DNA of 53,516 nucleotides from a virus, in the IMG/VR virus record IMGVR_UViG_3300008459_012190, positions 1 through 53,516 of that record. One strand, written 5' to 3'. The notes beneath the pieces are model-generated. The model searched no databases and was not told the origin of the DNA. It saw only the letters and a program-made list of their open reading frames with translations. A program made the position numbers and the translations under genes. Of this stretch, positions 39,920 to 52,727 are shown in pieces (the stretch's first letter is position 1; every line of letters begins with the position of its first letter).

Positions 39920-40212
39920 TACGAGGAGAGGGAGTCGAACCCTCACAGCATTGCTGCCAATGGATTTTACTTACTACTATAGCTTTCGCTACCCTTACGG
40001 TTTGTAGTCTGGACTATTCCTTCACCATATTAGATTTCTCTAAGTTAGGTGGGTGATTATAGTCTCTGCACGTTTCCCTAACGGGACTTCGCTCAGAGTT
40101 GGCATCAGTATTACCTGGTAAGCGTTCTCTGAATTTACACCTTACTAATAAAAGATTTCTCCTTTACCGACCCTATTGAGTCCATCGTGTCTACCTGTTC
40201 CACCATCCCCGC
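39920..40212 (-). tRNA. tRNA-Leu(UAA) interrupted by a group I intron
   Basis: 5' exon 40179-40212: acceptor GCGGGGA, D-arm with GTG/CAC stem and the GGTAGAC loop, anticodon-stem 5' strand ATGGA and C32-T33. 3' exon 39920-39969: TAA anticodon, A37 and A38, TCCAT stem, long variable arm (GCAGC/GCTGT, class II as in tRNA-Leu), T-arm GAGGG-TTCGACT-CCCTC, and acceptor TCCTCGT pairing with GCGGGGA using two G-U pairs. Mature length is 84. CCA is not encoded. A host-type promoter lies upstream. This tRNA would decode UUA and UUG, abundant in this AT-rich genome. Confidence 0.88.
39970..40178 (-). other. Group I intron, 209 bases, no ORF
   Basis: Inserted between U33 and U34 of the tRNA. The 5' exon end GACU pairs with an internal guide GGUC (G-C, A-U, C-G, with U-G at the splice site), the intron ends in G, and the core strings GUGCAGAGACUA and AUAGUCC (R and P7-type pairing AGACUA/UAGUC) are present. 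The size is close to that of the smallest known tRNA group I introns. There is no homing endonuclease inside. Confidence 0.85.
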
Positions 40213-40236
40213 ATTTCTTTCAGTGATTTGTTACTA

Positions 40237-40268
40237 CAAAGATATAAAAAAATTTCAAAAAGTTCAAA
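40237..40268 (-). promoter_or_regulatory. Bacteroidota-type promoter of tRNA-Leu
   Basis: Minus-strand TTTG (40265-40268), 20-base spacer, TATCTTTG (40237-40244), about 25 bases before the tRNA 5' end. Confidence 0.65.
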
Positions 40269-40316
40269 ACTATTCGAAAAAAATATTTGGGGTCCCTGTC
40301 AATTTGGATTTTATCT

Positions 40317-40330
40317 TTTTAATATATAAC
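40317..40330 (+). promoter_or_regulatory. Late-type TAATATATA element of the giant fibre
   Basis: TTTTAATATATAAC, 25 bases before the ATG at 40356, followed by an AAGGA sequence that may serve as ribosome binding site. Confidence 0.45.
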
Positions 40331-40355
40331 AAGGACAAATAAAAAAAGTAAATAA

Positions 40356-43300
40356 ATGGCGATAAATCAAATTCTAGGTGTACCAGATTGGCAAAAATTA
40401 TCAACATTCACGGGTTCACTTCCTGCTCCAGGATTCAGTCAAATATATCCAGGTCCCAATAAATATTGGTATGCGTATGATGGTACATACGTAAAAAGAT
40501 TTGAGTATGGTATTCAATACGGTGCTGGTCTAAGTACTGTATTCGCGGCTACAGAATCTTTTGTAGACAAAAGAATAGATGTAAATATTGGATCGGGTCT
40601 TTCATATTCTTATGAGGGAGAAGGTTCTGCAATCTTTGTTACTGGATTAACCAGTGGTAATTTAAATATCATAGGTTCATTTACTCAAGGATATGTATTA
40701 TCTCTAAGTAGTACCGCATCTGGTCAATTTCAATGGATAGCTGCAGGTTCTGCTAGTGTACAAGGTACATCAGGAAGTATTGCTAAATTTACTTCTAATA
40801 GTTCTGTAGGAGACTCTGCAATGATTGAGGTAATCACCGGAACTCCTAGTTTTGATAGAAGATCAGTTTACATTGGAATGCCACAACCAACTAATCTTGG
40901 TGGTAGTTCTACAGTAAGATCTTCTGTTGCATTCGGAGCTTCGCCAAGTATTTTGGTTGATAAGCAGATTTTTCTAGGGGATAATCCAAACAGATATATT
41001 GGATTTACAAATTCCAACCAGGTTGAAATTAGTACTACGGGTGAATTTATAGTAGCTGATTATCCACTTTTTACAGGCACAACTTCAAAGGCTAGATTTA
41101 TAGGTGCTGTAACTGATACATCGACCTTTTCAAATTTAGGTTACGATAGGAATATTGATTTTCTATCTGGATTAGTTAGTGTTAATCAGAGACCGGGATA
41201 TCCCGCACTTTTTGTAAACACAACTTCTCCCGATTTAGTGGGAGTTTCACCAAGTAACATGGTAAGAACTCCGACTTTCAGTTTTGATTCTTCCAACCCG
41301 TTTTTGGGAAGTATCACTGGAACATTTGGGGTTGCTCTTGGTTTATCAGGTGGTGGTATACAAATAAAAGATGGTACAGAGGGACAATATAAAGTTTTAG
41401 TTTCTTCAACCAATCAAGGACACGGTATTTGGGCTACGATGGTTGGTATACAAGGTCTTCATAGTTTGACCTCAAGTTTGTCAGGTGATAATCTTAATGG
41501 GAATTTTTTATCTTCAAATTATGTAGCTAGAGTTCCTATTTATCAGAAACCTGGTTCATTCGAACTTGGTGATAGGTTTTATGGTCCGACATCTGCTTGG
41601 GGAACATTCAGTCGTAGTTTCACATATTCTATATTGATATCTGAACAAAATTTTGCTTATGAAAGGAACTGGGACGGTGTAACGAGATCTGGTCCTTTTG
41701 ATGTAAATTTCATAGTTCCGAATATTGGTGCGACTTATGCTCAATTTATGATGAATAGGAGTAACCAAGAGTATTATGGTAGTTTATATCTTTACGATGA
41801 AGGTGAAAAATTTGGTGTAGTTAGAGCTGGTGGGTTAAATTCGAGAACAGGTATTTTTGCGAAAGATATTTCTAACACAGTACTTGGGCCTGGTTCCAAC
41901 GGATCATATGCGATTAAACCTGGAAATAGAAATAACTCTATAGTCTATTTTTTAAATTCTGATAGAACTTCTGCAGTTGATCCAACAAATAAATTAACAA
42001 TCCAAGCTTGGAATTTTCAAATATCGACTGGTTTAGCTGCTCGTGGATTTACCTTCTCGAATTCGAATTTTACTATAGATACAGGATCTTATCCTGGATA
42101 TGGTTATTGGCCCAGGTCTGTATACGAAGAGAAGTTGATTTGGGCATCGCCAACAGATTGGCAGACAGGTTTAACTATATCAGCAACTCAAGGCCAACCA
42201 GACCGATTTAGTTCCGTAACTTCATTGGGTGGTGGACTTTTACCACCAGCACCACGAACATTTGCAATTAATCCCAACAATGGTCTAGATACACAGGTCG
42301 TCAGAAGGAGAACAAATTTACTTTATAATCAACCTGAGAGGGATAGATTTAACAACATCCTTTATAATTTTGAAGTATCAAGAATGGGTTATACGGGATC
42401 CTTAACACAATCTTCTACTTCATTGGACACAATACTTGGACAATGGATTAGAATTGAAAGTGGGGATTTTAATGGAAGTATGACACAATCCACCGGATTA
42501 TTTGTAACTCCTCAATGGGGTAGTTTTATTAACAGTGGTGTTTTGGGAATGACACTATCTCGTCAAGTGGGTATTCAAGTTACACAGCAAGTAGGTTATA
42601 CAGAAAGAGTTCCCCTTGGAACTGTTCAAGAAGCCTATGATTTTATGTCTGGTAGGATCGGAAACGGTAATGTGATTAGTAATATACAAAGTCATGTTGG
42701 TTTCTTTGCTCAGTCTAAAATGAGGGGTCGTCAATGGGATCCATCAGGTAGAAGAACATTTGACTATGGTGGCAGACTTGATAATACAGTTTCATTCAGA
42801 ACCACTCCAACACAATGGCCGACATACTCTGTTTATAAAGATAAACCATGGGCTTTTTACGCTGAAAGAGATAAATCTAATCTTGGTGGTGGTTTACTAA
42901 TTGATATGGGTGCTACTTTTGGTACACCACTAAGAGCATTCTTAGAAATTGAAGCTGTCACAAGATCGGTGGCGGATGGTACATCACCATTTACAGTTTC
43001 TGCAACGATATCTGTGTTTCAAAGAGATGGTTCATATGTAACTTTTTCACATGCTGGTTCACCAAAATCGGTATTTACTGGCACAATCAGCGGATTTACA
43101 CTATCTGTTGCTTCTGTGATTTCAGGTCTTGGAAATATAGTACCGCCAAGTGGTTTAACTGGATCTGGTGTCCTATCAAATACTAGAATAATTGCGTTTG
43201 GTACAGGTGTTGGTGGTGTTGGTACGTATACATTAGATCAATCTCAAACTGTTGGTGTAGCGGTACAAATGACATCCACTAAAGATAATTCATATAGTAC

Positions 43301-46300
43301 ATATGTTGAAACATATCCACAAATGTTGTTAAGACCAGGTGTTACTCCTTCATATCAATCTGACGGTAGTTTGTGGTATACACCAGGATATCTAGCGTTT
43401 GTTGATGGTGGACAAGTATTCAATCTTTTGGGTACAAAAAGTGCAGCTTCATTGAATAGTGGTCTCACGGGTAATGGAGTACTTGGATATGTTCCTGTTT
43501 GGACAGGTGGTTCAAGTTTAAGAGGAACAAGTTCGATATACATTTCTGATAATGGGGGTGGAAACGTTGGTATAAACTTTTGTTCAAGTTATCCAAACCT
43601 ACCACTTCAGGTTGGAACTACTTCAGCAAGTTGTAATGTTTCAATCGGTGTCTCTGGATCGATTTTGTATCAAGATGGTAGTCATGGTACTACCGGTTCT
43701 GTGATGGTTGCTGATGGGACTGGTAAATTATCTTTACTTGCTCTACCAAAATCAAATCAAGTGGTCTTTAGTGACTTTACTGGCACAAGTTTAACATCTT
43801 CTGTAAATTTCCAATTTATAAATGCTAATAGTGTAACAGCGTCTGCAATTGTTGCGGGTCGTTCAAATACAATACTGGATCCAACAATTGATTCGATAGT
43901 TGTTGGGGGATTTTGTAATAGATTAGGTGTTTTTGGCACAACCTCAATGACACATTGTATAAGTAATTCATCGATAATTGGTGGATGTTGTAATACAGTT
44001 GGTGGTACTTGTTCAAGTTTTGCAAATATTATAGGTGGTAGGTGTAATAGAATTGAAAATTTTAATTTTCGTAATAGCATCTTTGGTTCAGATTTAAGCA
44101 CTATAACAGGTGACGGTATATGTGTTTTAAGAAGTGTTATTGTCGGTGGTGCTCAAAACTTGATTTGTAAAGGTAACGAATCTACTATAATAGGTGGTGG
44201 TTGTAATACCATATGGCATTGTATATCTGGTCAAAATGGAACATTTAAATCCACAATTTTGGGTGGTTGTTGTAATTCAATTAATACCTACACCGCCCAA
44301 TCAAGTATAGTTGGTGGATGTAAGAATCTTATAACAAACAGATCTTGTAACAGTATCGTACTTGGTGGTGTGTGTAATACCATCTGTACATCTACTTGGG
44401 GTGGTGACTCTGGTGGTAATGATAATGCAATTTTGGGTGGTGCTACAAACTCTATAGAATCTTATAAATCTCATTACGGTGCTTTTGGTAATTATGGAAA
44501 TTGTTCATCTATAATTATAGGTGGTGGTTTAAATAAAATCGGTTGTAATTTAGTGGCGAATGCTACTTGTCCAGGAGTCGTTAGATCAACAATATTGGGT
44601 GGGCAACAAAACTTTATGTTCTGTAATTCAGCAAATTCGAATATTATTGGTGGTCGACTTAACCAACTGATTGGTTCGACAAATTCTGCTATCATAGGAG
44701 CGCTTTCCGCGACTGTAAGTTGTTCCAGAAACTCTGTCATAATTGGTGGAGTAGGATTGTCATTATCAAGTTGTGATAATATGGTTTATGTACCATCTTT
44801 GATGATAAGCACAATATCACACGATTCTAGTGCAACTTGTTTCTTAGTTTGGGATTTTGCAACAAAGACCGTCCGTGGTAGGACCGGAGGTGCTGGTGGT
44901 GGAACCAAAGGTGACAAGGGTGACCAAGGTCCTATAGGACCCGCCGGTGCTGATGGTACTGGAGCTGAGTGGTATTGGGAGGGAATCTGGTCAAATTCTT
45001 GTGTCTACGTTGTTGGTAGTATTGTCACTTATCAAGGTCAGACTTGGTATTCATGCACTGGTCAATCAAATATAACACCTGTACAAGGTCCAACTTGGTC
45101 TCTGATAGCTGCTAAAGGAGCTACAGGTGCTACAGGTATATCTTCAATTGGAACATTCAATCAAAATGTATCTTATGCAAATGGTGCAAATCTATCAGCA
45201 ACCGGTGTCTTAACTTTGGGTGCTGCTACTATAACAAATCCTGGTCTAATTCACACCGGATCTCAAACTTTTTCTGGTGATAAGCAATTCAGAGGTGATG
45301 TACTTATAGGTCCAACTAATACAAACGGCCTTTTTCTATTTGGTGAAGATGGTATAAATTATTCTGGGTTTCTAGGACCAACAACGACATCTTCTAATTT
45401 AATCTACAGATTACCACCACTAGCTCCATTAGAAAGGTATTTGAAGACTTGTACTAGTTTAGATGGTGTTATAGGATTAATGTGGGCTACTGCATCAGGT
45501 GGTGGAGCTAGTAGTATCGTTATATCAACTAAAGAAGTGGTTTTTGGTGATGGTAGTGGTGTGACTTCAGATTCTAATTTTTGTTTTGATCCATCAAACT
45601 GTGATTTCATTGTTTCATCAACACCTACAAATAATTCATCATCAGGAATGAACGCTATAGTAGGGGGTAGTGGTCATATTTTGACATCTGGTTTAAGATC
45701 CGCAATGATTGCTGGTCAAGATAACCAAATTGTTGGGTCGACTTGTTCAATTATAATTGGATCTAGAGCTTCTTGTATATGTAGAACTGGTGCAGGTGGG
45801 GAATTCGTATCAGGATTGATTATTGGTGGGGACAATAATAGGATAATTGGTTCAGCATCTGATTTTTCTACTATAATAAATGGTAATAATCAATGTATAT
45901 GTGGATCGGGAAATAATAATACTACTATACTCGGTGGTATAGGCAACTGTATATTTTTGTGTTCTCAAAACTCCACAATTATTGGGGGGTCTAACAACGC
46001 CATACAATTTTCCTGTTGTTCTTCAATTATATCATCAGCTCAATCTCAGATTATTTCTGATACTAATATACCTGGAAGTGAAACTACCAAATCCGCTTTA
46101 ATAATTGGTGGTTTGACAAATAGAATAGTTGGTTCAGCAAGTGACTTTACAACCATATTGAATGGTAATAACCAATGCATTTGTGGACCAAACAGTAACA
46201 ACGCTGGTATTGTTGGTGGTAGTGGTAACCTTATTGGTACATCATCGAATAATTCATTTATAATCGGTGGAGACAACAACAAAATCGAAGGTGCTAGTAG

Positions 46301-49300
46301 GGCAGCTATTATAGGTGGTACTAATTTGAGGTTGAATTCAAATCACAACAACACAGTTTTTGTTGAGAGGTTTATGATTGATAAAGTTGATGTGAATGCT
46401 ACCGGTCAGTGTGTTATGGTATGGAATTCAAGTGATAGGAAAGTTTACTACCGTTTGGCTTCATCTTTAGGACAAGCAGGACCAGGCGCTTCGGCTCCTG
46501 CTGATAGGGTACCCTTTGGTTCACAAGATGGTACTACATTGGTTAACTCACCGGATTTCAAATTTTTTGTAAACGGTACTAGTTTATTAGCTGCTTCTTC
46601 GAGTACAATTGAAAGTTTCAGCTTTAGTAATGCAATCATATCTGGTTTTGGTCAAACAATTTCGAATGCAACAGCTTCTGTAATTTTTGGAGGACAAAAT
46701 AATATAATTTGTTCAAATAGTTGCTTTAGTTCGATTATTGGTGGTTCACTTAACACGATTACATTTTCAACCACATCTGGTATTTTCCAGAGTATTGATT
46801 CTCGAATATTCTCATCTGACAATTCAGTCATACTTGGGGGTTGTGTAAATCTTATCGCTTCAAGTGGTAGTTTAGCGTGTGGTGCTGATTGTAGTATGAT
46901 AATCGGTGGAACTTCTAACAGCATTTGGACAAACGGTATTTACGCTGATCCAAATATGACTTTCGGTGCTAATTCCGCTGTCAATTTTAGAAGTAAAAGA
47001 GCTTTTATTATTGGTGGAAATCAAAATACTATATCTCAGTCATGTAACTCTAAAATTCTCTTTTCAGATTCTAGTGTGATAACTAAAGGGTCTGAAAATA
47101 GTCTAATATTCGGTGGATGTGGACATTGTATAGTTTGTCACTCTCAACGTAATCAGATTATTGGTGGTAACTTTAATACAATAGGAAATACCTTTAGTAG
47201 AACCGGAGGTCCAGGTCAATTGAGTAATTCTGGATCTATAATTTTTGGTGGTGATGTTAATGTTATTGGTGGTGGATCTTATGCAGATAGAAATACTATA
47301 TTTGGTGGTCGATTCAATTGTATAGGTTTTTATGCTTTTGACGATACTATTATAAGATCATTCAGAAGTAAAATATTTGGTAAAGGAAATGATAGGATTA
47401 TCATAGGTTCTATTAATTCTTGTATATCAGCTAATAGTTTTGTTAAAGGAAATGATACCAATAGTAGTAAAAACAGTCTACTATTAGGAAAAAATAATAG
47501 AATTTCAGGAAGGTTTGGAGATAAATTTGGTACTGATAACTTAGTCATTGGTGGTGCAAATAATAGAATTGGTTATAATAAATTACAACCTTACACACCC
47601 ACCGGTTTCTCATTAGAGCCAGGACCATCTTGTCGTTCAATAATTTCATTTGGTGAATACAATGTCATCAATTGCCAAGTATATGACTCGAATATAATCG
47701 GTTCTAGATCTACTTGTATGAAAACTTCTCGTGAGTCTTCGATCATATCCTCCTCTAATGCTGTGATGTATAACTCTGTTGGGTCATCTATCATCGGAGC
47801 TTTTGGTGGTGTTTCTATTACTCCGGTAAATACTGGAAATTTTGAAAATGGTAGATTTTGTCAAAACTTTACATCAGTTAATAATAGGCAAATTGCACCA
47901 CGTACTGATGTTTTTATACCAGCAGGATCACTCACCATAACTGTATCGAATGTTGTAACTCTAGATGGAAACAGTGCTCAAAACACCACAGCTATATGTT
48001 ATAAGGGTACTTGTTTTCTTTCAGTTGGTATGGAAGTGCATGGTCCAAACATTCCAGATGGGACTATAATAACAAATATTTTACCTGATCTCAAGACATT
48101 TGAAATAAATAAACCAGTTCTATTTGGTGGGGTTGCTTCATGCACTGAGTTAAATTTCATCAATCGTCACGAAGAACAATTTATTTGTGGTAATTCAACT
48201 TGTATTTCGAGAAACTCCACAATTCTTGGTGGGGTCACAAATAGTATATTTATATCTAGTTGTTCATCGGTATTGGTTTCAGACAATAGTGGAATAACAA
48301 ACTCCAACACATCAACCTTATTGGGTGGTCTGAATAATTGTATAACTACATCAAATAATTCAATAATTATCGGTGGTGGAACAAATAGCATTTGTGGTTC
48401 AAGGTCATCTGGAATTATAATCTCCCAAAATTCAGGTATAACGGCATCATCGTTCAATTCTATGATTATTGATAGTACGAATAGTAGTATTTGTAACTCG
48501 TCAAATAATTCAATGATTGTTGGAGGTGCTACAAATAGTATTTGTACTTCTAAGTTCTCTAGCTTGGTATCATCACAATGTTCTGGTATTACTAATTCGA
48601 ATTCCTCCACAATCATTGGGGGTTGTTTTAATGATATCTGTAATTCTTCTAATTCTACAGTAATTGGTGGTTGTTTCAATACTGTACAATTCAGTTCGAT
48701 AAATTCCACAATTATTGGGGGTGTTTGTCATATTATGAGTACAAGTTCTTGCAGATCGAGTATGATTGGTGGGTACTGTAATACAGTTCAATTTGGTTCT
48801 TATGATTCTACCATTTTGGGTGGTATGTGTAATAATATGTCATCGGTTGTTGACCTTGGAGTGGCGAGAATACGAAGGTCATCAATTTTGGGTGGGCATT
48901 GTAACAGTATGATATGTAGTTCTTGCGAATCTGTAATCATAGCTGGTTGTGGTTTAAGTATGAGTAACTCTTGTAATTCCGCAATCATTGGTGGACAAGG
49001 GTTGACTATGAGTGGTATTTGTAATACAGTTTACTTACCATCATTGATGTTATTCACAGCATCACTATCAACCGCACCAACAGCTTCGGAAACATTGATT
49101 TGGGATCCAAATACAAAACGTGTTAATTCAATTCCAAACCCATTCTCACTAACTCCAAATTTAGGTCAGAATAGTTTAACATATTCTTTCTATGGTTCGA
49201 TTTTACCTGGATACGCTTCACAATCAACCGCTGGAAATCAATTGGGCACAACCCAGTCTCCTTGGAAGTCTATCAATGCGTTCAGAATACACGTGAAAGA

Positions 49301-51668
49301 AATGTATGTTGGGCCAGCATCAATTTACCTTGGAGACCTGAAGCTTAGTCAAGAAGGTTCTCAATTGAAGATCGAAGACACTACAATTGGTTCAACCGTA
49401 TCTCCGATTATAATTGGTAGCGGCACGGGACCACAAGGATTTACAGGTCCACAAGGAGCACCTAGTGTTACCAACTTAATAGTTTCTATTGACTCTAGTA
49501 CATTTTCTACAACAATTACACACTCCTTTGGAAGCTATCCATTGGTACAAATTATTGATGGTAATGGATACACAATCCAATCCTCATCATACTCAATACT
49601 TCATAGCAGTACTAATTCATATACTGTAACATTCAATGGTACATACTCTGGATATCTAGTAACAGGTGGTGGTTTGACTGGTCCACAAGGTAATCAAGGA
49701 CTAAAGGGTACAACAGGTACTCAGGGTTTCACTGGTCCACAGGGTTTCCAAGGTACACAAGGGTTCCAAGGTAACACTGGTTCGATTGGTTCTCAGGGTA
49801 TTACTGGACCTAGAGGTTTCACTGGTACCCAAGGTTTCACTGGACCAACTGGTATACAAGGTAGGACTGGTCCTCAAGGTTTCCAAGGTGTTACTGGTCC
49901 TGCTGGTGGTCCTCAAGGTTTCCAAGGTCCTCAAGGTGACCAAGGTCCTCGAGGTTTCGATGGTGTACAAGGAACCACAGGTGATTTAGGAACACAAGGT
50001 ATAACAGGTCCACAAGGTGACCAAGGATATCAAGGTCCTAGTGGACCTGCTGGTGGTCCACAAGGTGTTACTGGTCTACAAGGCGCTACTGGTTCACAGG
50101 GTGTTACTGGTCCTTATGGACCAGGTGGAAGCGCACAATTGTATGGAGATATTCTAAATCCATTTTCGGTTTATTTTTCACCAACCGCTAGTCCTGACCC
50201 ATTGACTTCTGGTGTTTCTTATCTAGAAATATCCTCAGCAACTGCAACTGTCGGTGTTACCGGTTCCTTGAAAGTACATGAATATGATATCAATGGTCAT
50301 TTATTAAATCATTATTGGGATACACTACTCAATAGTTCGCTTGTAAACTCCAATAACATCATTTATTTGACGGGTTACTACAATTTCTCTTTGATAGTCA
50401 CAAATGCAACTTATTCAAGTAATTTTTATAAGTTTGATATTTCTGTACTAAGTAGTAATGTCAATTCCTTTATGATTGGTGATCCTACTGAAACAATTTT
50501 CTATCAAATATCTTCACCACAAACTTACTTATCAAGAAATGATAGTGTAAGTGGTGTCACAGTTTCAGTTATAACTCATAGTAGTAATAGATATCCAATT
50601 GTTCAGACTATCGATAATTCTGGTCAAGTTATTATTCCATATAGTGTTGAACACTTATCAGCTCAAGTATTTAAGGTTCTATTCAGTTCAACATTTAGTG
50701 GTACGATAATTACTGGAGGTGCTGCGGGTCCACAAGGTGGTACTGGTTCAATGGGAATTGCAGGCATCACTGGTTCTCAGGGTTCTACCGGATTTCAAGG
50801 TTATCAAGGATTTCAAGGTGCAACTGGTCCACAAGGACCTGCAACCGACCCTATAATTACTTCAAATGAGGTCGTATTTGGTATTGGAACTGGTTTATCA
50901 TCAAGTTTGAATTTCACATTCGAAAAAACAAATTCATTAATATCTGTTGGTCCGTCAAATAGTATATTCTCACTCAATTATAACTCCGCTATAATTGGTG
51001 GTAATACCAATGATATTCTAGCAAACGCTTGTAATTCAGTTATCATAGGTGGTTTTACCAATCAGATTTTAGAATCTAATCATTCGACAATTATCGGTGG
51101 ATGTGTAAACTCAATTCACTATAGTAGTTGTCAGAACTCGATAGTTGGTGGTGGGAATAATACGATTTGTTCTTACATTACTCGAAGCTTAATTTTGGGT
51201 GGAGTAAACAACGTTATATCTTACTGTGGTGACAATTCCACTATTGTTGGTGGTTACGGTAACTGTATAGTTAGTGATGATACTAATCCAAATTCAGACT
51301 CGACAATACTAGGTGGACGTGAAAATAAAATCACGAATGCTACACAAAGTAGTTTCTCTAACTTTATTATCGGTGGTAATTGTAATTGTTTATTCAATAA
51401 TTCACATAGTGGTATTATTGGTGGTTGTAACAATACTTTAGTTTCCTCCACAAATTCAGTTATAATTGGCGGTGAAGGATTAAGTTTCAATAACAAGACA
51501 AACACTGTTATAATACCAAGTCTTATGGTGGCATCATCATCTGTATCAAGGTCTCATATTAATTTGGTTGCTGGAGCATCTCCTAGTGTTCCGGTTGATG
51601 GTGATCTTTGGTATGATGGTAGTCAATTATACTTCCAAAAGGGTGGAACAACTGTACAATTAACTTAA
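40356..51668 (+). CDS. Giant modular tail fibre/adhesin (3770 aa)
   Basis: 3770 residues in one frame. The first about 1160 residues form fibre domains, including [17 protein letters not shown], a frequent start of Bacteroidota-phage fibre segments. Then follow blocks of short beta-roll repeats of the form S-x-I-I-G-G-x-x-N-x-I (about 1164-1482, 1765-2007, 2092-2486, 2620-2897 and 3543-3722), similar in style to YadA-type head repeats. Most blocks end in a cap (V-Y-V/L-P-S-L-M or variant). Collagen-like Gly-x-y stretches (about 1516-1537, 3108-3260, 3458-3500) join them, and a CBM-like domain follows the first (about 1538-1586). The repeats are unusually Cys-rich (for example GGCCN). It ends in a [10 protein letters not shown] strand; no intramolecular chaperone domain is seen. 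Confidence 0.8.
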   Translation: MAINQILGVPDWQKLSTFTGSLPAPGFSQIYPGPNKYWYAYDGTYVKRFEYGIQYGAGLSTVFAATESFVDKRIDVNIGSGLSYSYEGEGSAIFVTGLTSGNLNIIGSFTQGYVLSLSSTASGQFQWIAAGSASVQGTSGSIAKFTSNSSVGDSAMIEVITGTPSFDRRSVYIGMPQPTNLGGSSTVRSSVAFGASPSILVDKQIFLGDNPNRYIGFTNSNQVEISTTGEFIVADYPLFTGTTSKARFIGAVTDTSTFSNLGYDRNIDFLSGLVSVNQRPGYPALFVNTTSPDLVGVSPSNMVRTPTFSFDSSNPFLGSITGTFGVALGLSGGGIQIKDGTEGQYKVLVSSTNQGHGIWATMVGIQGLHSLTSSLSGDNLNGNFLSSNYVARVPIYQKPGSFELGDRFYGPTSAWGTFSRSFTYSILISEQNFAYERNWDGVTRSGPFDVNFIVPNIGATYAQFMMNRSNQEYYGSLYLYDEGEKFGVVRAGGLNSRTGIFAKDISNTVLGPGSNGSYAIKPGNRNNSIVYFLNSDRTSAVDPTNKLTIQAWNFQISTGLAARGFTFSNSNFTIDTGSYPGYGYWPRSVYEEKLIWASPTDWQTGLTISATQGQPDRFSSVTSLGGGLLPPAPRTFAINPNNGLDTQVVRRRTNLLYNQPERDRFNNILYNFEVSRMGYTGSLTQSSTSLDTILGQWIRIESGDFNGSMTQSTGLFVTPQWGSFINSGVLGMTLSRQVGIQVTQQVGYTERVPLGTVQEAYDFMSGRIGNGNVISNIQSHVGFFAQSKMRGRQWDPSGRRTFDYGGRLDNTVSFRTTPTQWPTYSVYKDKPWAFYAERDKSNLGGGLLIDMGATFGTPLRAFLEIEAVTRSVADGTSPFTVSATISVFQRDGSYVTFSHAGSPKSVFTGTISGFTLSVASVISGLGNIVPPSGLTGSGVLSNTRIIAFGTGVGGVGTYTLDQSQTVGVAVQMTSTKDNSYSTYVETYPQMLLRPGVTPSYQSDGSLWYTPGYLAFVDGGQVFNLLGTKSAASLNSGLTGNGVLGYVPVWTGGSSLRGTSSIYISDNGGGNVGINFCSSYPNLPLQVGTTSASCNVSIGVSGSILYQDGSHGTTGSVMVADGTGKLSLLALPKSNQVVFSDFTGTSLTSSVNFQFINANSVTASAIVAGRSNTILDPTIDSIVVGGFCNRLGVFGTTSMTHCISNSSIIGGCCNTVGGTCSSFANIIGGRCNRIENFNFRNSIFGSDLSTITGDGICVLRSVIVGGAQNLICKGNESTIIGGGCNTIWHCISGQNGTFKSTILGGCCNSINTYTAQSSIVGGCKNLITNRSCNSIVLGGVCNTICTSTWGGDSGGNDNAILGGATNSIESYKSHYGAFGNYGNCSSIIIGGGLNKIGCNLVANATCPGVVRSTILGGQQNFMFCNSANSNIIGGRLNQLIGSTNSAIIGALSATVSCSRNSVIIGGVGLSLSSCDNMVYVPSLMISTISHDSSATCFLVWDFATKTVRGRTGGAGGGTKGDKGDQGPIGPAGADGTGAEWYWEGIWSNSCVYVVGSIVTYQGQTWYSCTGQSNITPVQGPTWSLIAAKGATGATGISSIGTFNQNVSYANGANLSATGVLTLGAATITNPGLIHTGSQTFSGDKQFRGDVLIGPTNTNGLFLFGEDGINYSGFLGPTTTSSNLIYRLPPLAPLERYLKTCTSLDGVIGLMWATASGGGASSIVISTKEVVFGDGSGVTSDSNFCFDPSNCDFIVSSTPTNNSSSGMNAIVGGSGHILTSGLRSAMIAGQDNQIVGSTCSIIIGSRASCICRTGAGGEFVSGLIIGGDNNRIIGSASDFSTIINGNNQCICGSGNNNTTILGGIGNCIFLCSQNSTIIGGSNNAIQFSCCSSIISSAQSQIISDTNIPGSETTKSALIIGGLTNRIVGSASDFTTILNGNNQCICGPNSNNAGIVGGSGNLIGTSSNNSFIIGGDNNKIEGASRAAIIGGTNLRLNSNHNNTVFVERFMIDKVDVNATGQCVMVWNSSDRKVYYRLASSLGQAGPGASAPADRVPFGSQDGTTLVNSPDFKFFVNGTSLLAASSSTIESFSFSNAIISGFGQTISNATASVIFGGQNNIICSNSCFSSIIGGSLNTITFSTTSGIFQSIDSRIFSSDNSVILGGCVNLIASSGSLACGADCSMIIGGTSNSIWTNGIYADPNMTFGANSAVNFRSKRAFIIGGNQNTISQSCNSKILFSDSSVITKGSENSLIFGGCGHCIVCHSQRNQIIGGNFNTIGNTFSRTGGPGQLSNSGSIIFGGDVNVIGGGSYADRNTIFGGRFNCIGFYAFDDTIIRSFRSKIFGKGNDRIIIGSINSCISANSFVKGNDTNSSKNSLLLGKNNRISGRFGDKFGTDNLVIGGANNRIGYNKLQPYTPTGFSLEPGPSCRSIISFGEYNVINCQVYDSNIIGSRSTCMKTSRESSIISSSNAVMYNSVGSSIIGAFGGVSITPVNTGNFENGRFCQNFTSVNNRQIAPRTDVFIPAGSLTITVSNVVTLDGNSAQNTTAICYKGTCFLSVGMEVHGPNIPDGTIITNILPDLKTFEINKPVLFGGVASCTELNFINRHEEQFICGNSTCISRNSTILGGVTNSIFISSCSSVLVSDNSGITNSNTSTLLGGLNNCITTSNNSIIIGGGTNSICGSRSSGIIISQNSGITASSFNSMIIDSTNSSICNSSNNSMIVGGATNSICTSKFSSLVSSQCSGITNSNSSTIIGGCFNDICNSSNSTVIGGCFNTVQFSSINSTIIGGVCHIMSTSSCRSSMIGGYCNTVQFGSYDSTILGGMCNNMSSVVDLGVARIRRSSILGGHCNSMICSSCESVIIAGCGLSMSNSCNSAIIGGQGLTMSGICNTVYLPSLMLFTASLSTAPTASETLIWDPNTKRVNSIPNPFSLTPNLGQNSLTYSFYGSILPGYASQSTAGNQLGTTQSPWKSINAFRIHVKEMYVGPASIYLGDLKLSQEGSQLKIEDTTIGSTVSPIIIGSGTGPQGFTGPQGAPSVTNLIVSIDSSTFSTTITHSFGSYPLVQIIDGNGYTIQSSSYSILHSSTNSYTVTFNGTYSGYLVTGGGLTGPQGNQGLKGTTGTQGFTGPQGFQGTQGFQGNTGSIGSQGITGPRGFTGTQGFTGPTGIQGRTGPQGFQGVTGPAGGPQGFQGPQGDQGPRGFDGVQGTTGDLGTQGITGPQGDQGYQGPSGPAGGPQGVTGLQGATGSQGVTGPYGPGGSAQLYGDILNPFSVYFSPTASPDPLTSGVSYLEISSATATVGVTGSLKVHEYDINGHLLNHYWDTLLNSSLVNSNNIIYLTGYYNFSLIVTNATYSSNFYKFDISVLSSNVNSFMIGDPTETIFYQISSPQTYLSRNDSVSGVTVSVITHSSNRYPIVQTIDNSGQVIIPYSVEHLSAQVFKVLFSSTFSGTIITGGAAGPQGGTGSMGIAGITGSQGSTGFQGYQGFQGATGPQGPATDPIITSNEVVFGIGTGLSSSLNFTFEKTNSLISVGPSNSIFSLNYNSAIIGGNTNDILANACNSVIIGGFTNQILESNHSTIIGGCVNSIHYSSCQNSIVGGGNNTICSYITRSLILGGVNNVISYCGDNSTIVGGYGNCIVSDDTNPNSDSTILGGRENKITNATQSSFSNFIIGGNCNCLFNNSHSGIIGGCNNTLVSSTNSVIIGGEGLSFNNKTNTVIIPSLMVASSSVSRSHINLVAGASPSVPVDGDLWYDGSQLYFQKGGTTVQLT
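43845..44800 (+). repeat. Beta-roll repeat block 1 (S-x-IIGG-x-x-N)
   Basis: Tandem coding repeats of roughly 14-25 residues with the core I-I/V-G-G-x-x-N-x-I, Cys-rich, ended by a VYVPSLM cap. Confidence 0.75.
49424..50133 (+). repeat. Collagen-like Gly-x-y region
   Basis: A short stretch (49424-49465) and a long one (49677-50133) encode Gly-Pro/Phe/Thr-Gln-type triplets such as [16 protein letters not shown]. This rod-like triple-helix-type linker joins beta-roll blocks 4 and 5, with a small beta domain between the two stretches. Confidence 0.85.
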
Positions 51669-51711
51669 AAGGTTTTTGTCTTTTAGAAACAAATATCAAA
51701 AAAAAATTATA

Positions 51712-51724
51712 AGTATATAATTAT
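51712..51724 (+). promoter_or_regulatory. TATATAATTAT element before nrdB
   Basis: AGTATATAATTAT, 4 bases before the ATG at 51729. Confidence 0.35.
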
Positions 51725-51728
51725 AAGT

Positions 51729-52685
51729 ATGGAACATATATTACAAGAAAATAAGGATAGGTTCGTGATGTTTCCTTTGAAATATCATGATATTTGGGAA
51801 ATGTACAAAACAGCCGAACATTCATTTTGGACTGCTGAAGAGATTGATCTAGCGGTGGATCTGGTAGATTGGGATGAAAAACTAAATAAGGACGAAAAAC
51901 ATTTCATCAAAATGGTTCTTGCTTTTTTTGCCGCCTCAGATGGTATTGTAAATGAAAATTTGGCAGAGAATTTCCTCAAAGAAGTTCAATATCCAGAAGC
52001 TAAATCTTTCTATGGCTTTCAAATTGCTATGGAGAACGTACACTCTGAAACTTATTCACTTCTTATTGACACGTATATTAAAGATGAGAAGGAAAAAGAT
52101 ATGTTGTTTCACGCGATTGATAATTATCCATCAATTAAGGAAAAAGCTGATTGGGCTCTAAAATGGATCCAATCTGAATCATTTGCCGAAAGACTAATTG
52201 CATTCGCTGCAGTAGAAGGTATATTTTTCTCTGGTAGTTTCTGTTCTATTTTCTGGCTAAAAAGAAGAGGTCTCATGCCAGGTCTCGCATTCTCAAATGA
52301 ACTTATCTCAAGAGATGAGGGTCTTCATTGTAAATTTGCTTGTCTTATTTATAATAAGTACATCAAGAATAAACTATCAGAAGAAAGAATTAAAGAAATT
52401 ATCTGTTCCGCAGTAGAAATCGAAAAAGTTTTCATTACTGAGTCTCTACCTGTCTCGCTAATTGGTATGAACTCTGATTTGATGAAACAGTATATTGAAT
52501 TCGTTGCTGATTTTTGGTTGATGGAACTTGGTTGTTCAAAAGTTTTTGGTACTCAAAATCCATTTGATTTTATGGATATGTTGAGTTTGCAGGGTAAAAC
52601 AAATTTCTTTGAAAAGAGAGTTGGTGAATATAAGAAAGTATCCGACCGAACTATTGATTTTGATAATATGGATACAGATTTTTGA
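51729..52685 (+). CDS. nrdB: Ribonucleotide reductase class Ia small subunit
   Basis: 318 residues, with the di-iron/tyrosyl radical residues in place: D71 in [12 protein letters not shown]102 and H105 in [10 protein letters not shown], radical Tyr Y109, E163 in AAVEGIFF, E197 and H200 in RDEGLHCKF. The spacing matches the eukaryotic-type R2 (mouse D139, E170, H173, Y177, E233, E267, H270). The C-terminus ends NMDTDF, like the FTLDADF tail that docks to the large subunit. It makes dNDPs together with NrdA, which is not in this window. The gene is uninterrupted by an intron, unlike T4 nrdB. A terminator follows at 52693-52718. Confidence 0.9.
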   Translation: MEHILQENKDRFVMFPLKYHDIWEMYKTAEHSFWTAEEIDLAVDLVDWDEKLNKDEKHFIKMVLAFFAASDGIVNENLAENFLKEVQYPEAKSFYGFQIAMENVHSETYSLLIDTYIKDEKEKDMLFHAIDNYPSIKEKADWALKWIQSESFAERLIAFAAVEGIFFSGSFCSIFWLKRRGLMPGLAFSNELISRDEGLHCKFACLIYNKYIKNKLSEERIKEIICSAVEIEKVFITESLPVSLIGMNSDLMKQYIEFVADFWLMELGCSKVFGTQNPFDFMDMLSLQGKTNFFEKRVGEYKKVSDRTIDFDNMDTDF

Positions 52686-52692
52686 TTATCCG

Positions 52693-52718
52693 AACCCTTC
52701 AGACGAAGGGTTTTTTTA
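52693..52718 (+). terminator. Rho-independent terminator
   Basis: Stem AACCCTTC (52693-52700) / GAAGGGTT (52705-52712) with loop AGAC, then T-run; closes nrdB. Confidence 0.85.
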
Positions 52719-52727
52719 TGCACCATA

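Noticed and set aside
39862-40056. Plus-strand open frame of 64 codons
   Set aside because: It lies across the terminator, tRNA 3' exon and group I intron on the opposite strand and has no gene-like features.
48167-48709. Long minus-strand open frame (180 codons) inside the giant fibre gene
   Set aside because: It is a shadow of the repetitive coding sequence; several similar antisense frames follow the repeat pattern and none has promoter or start signals.
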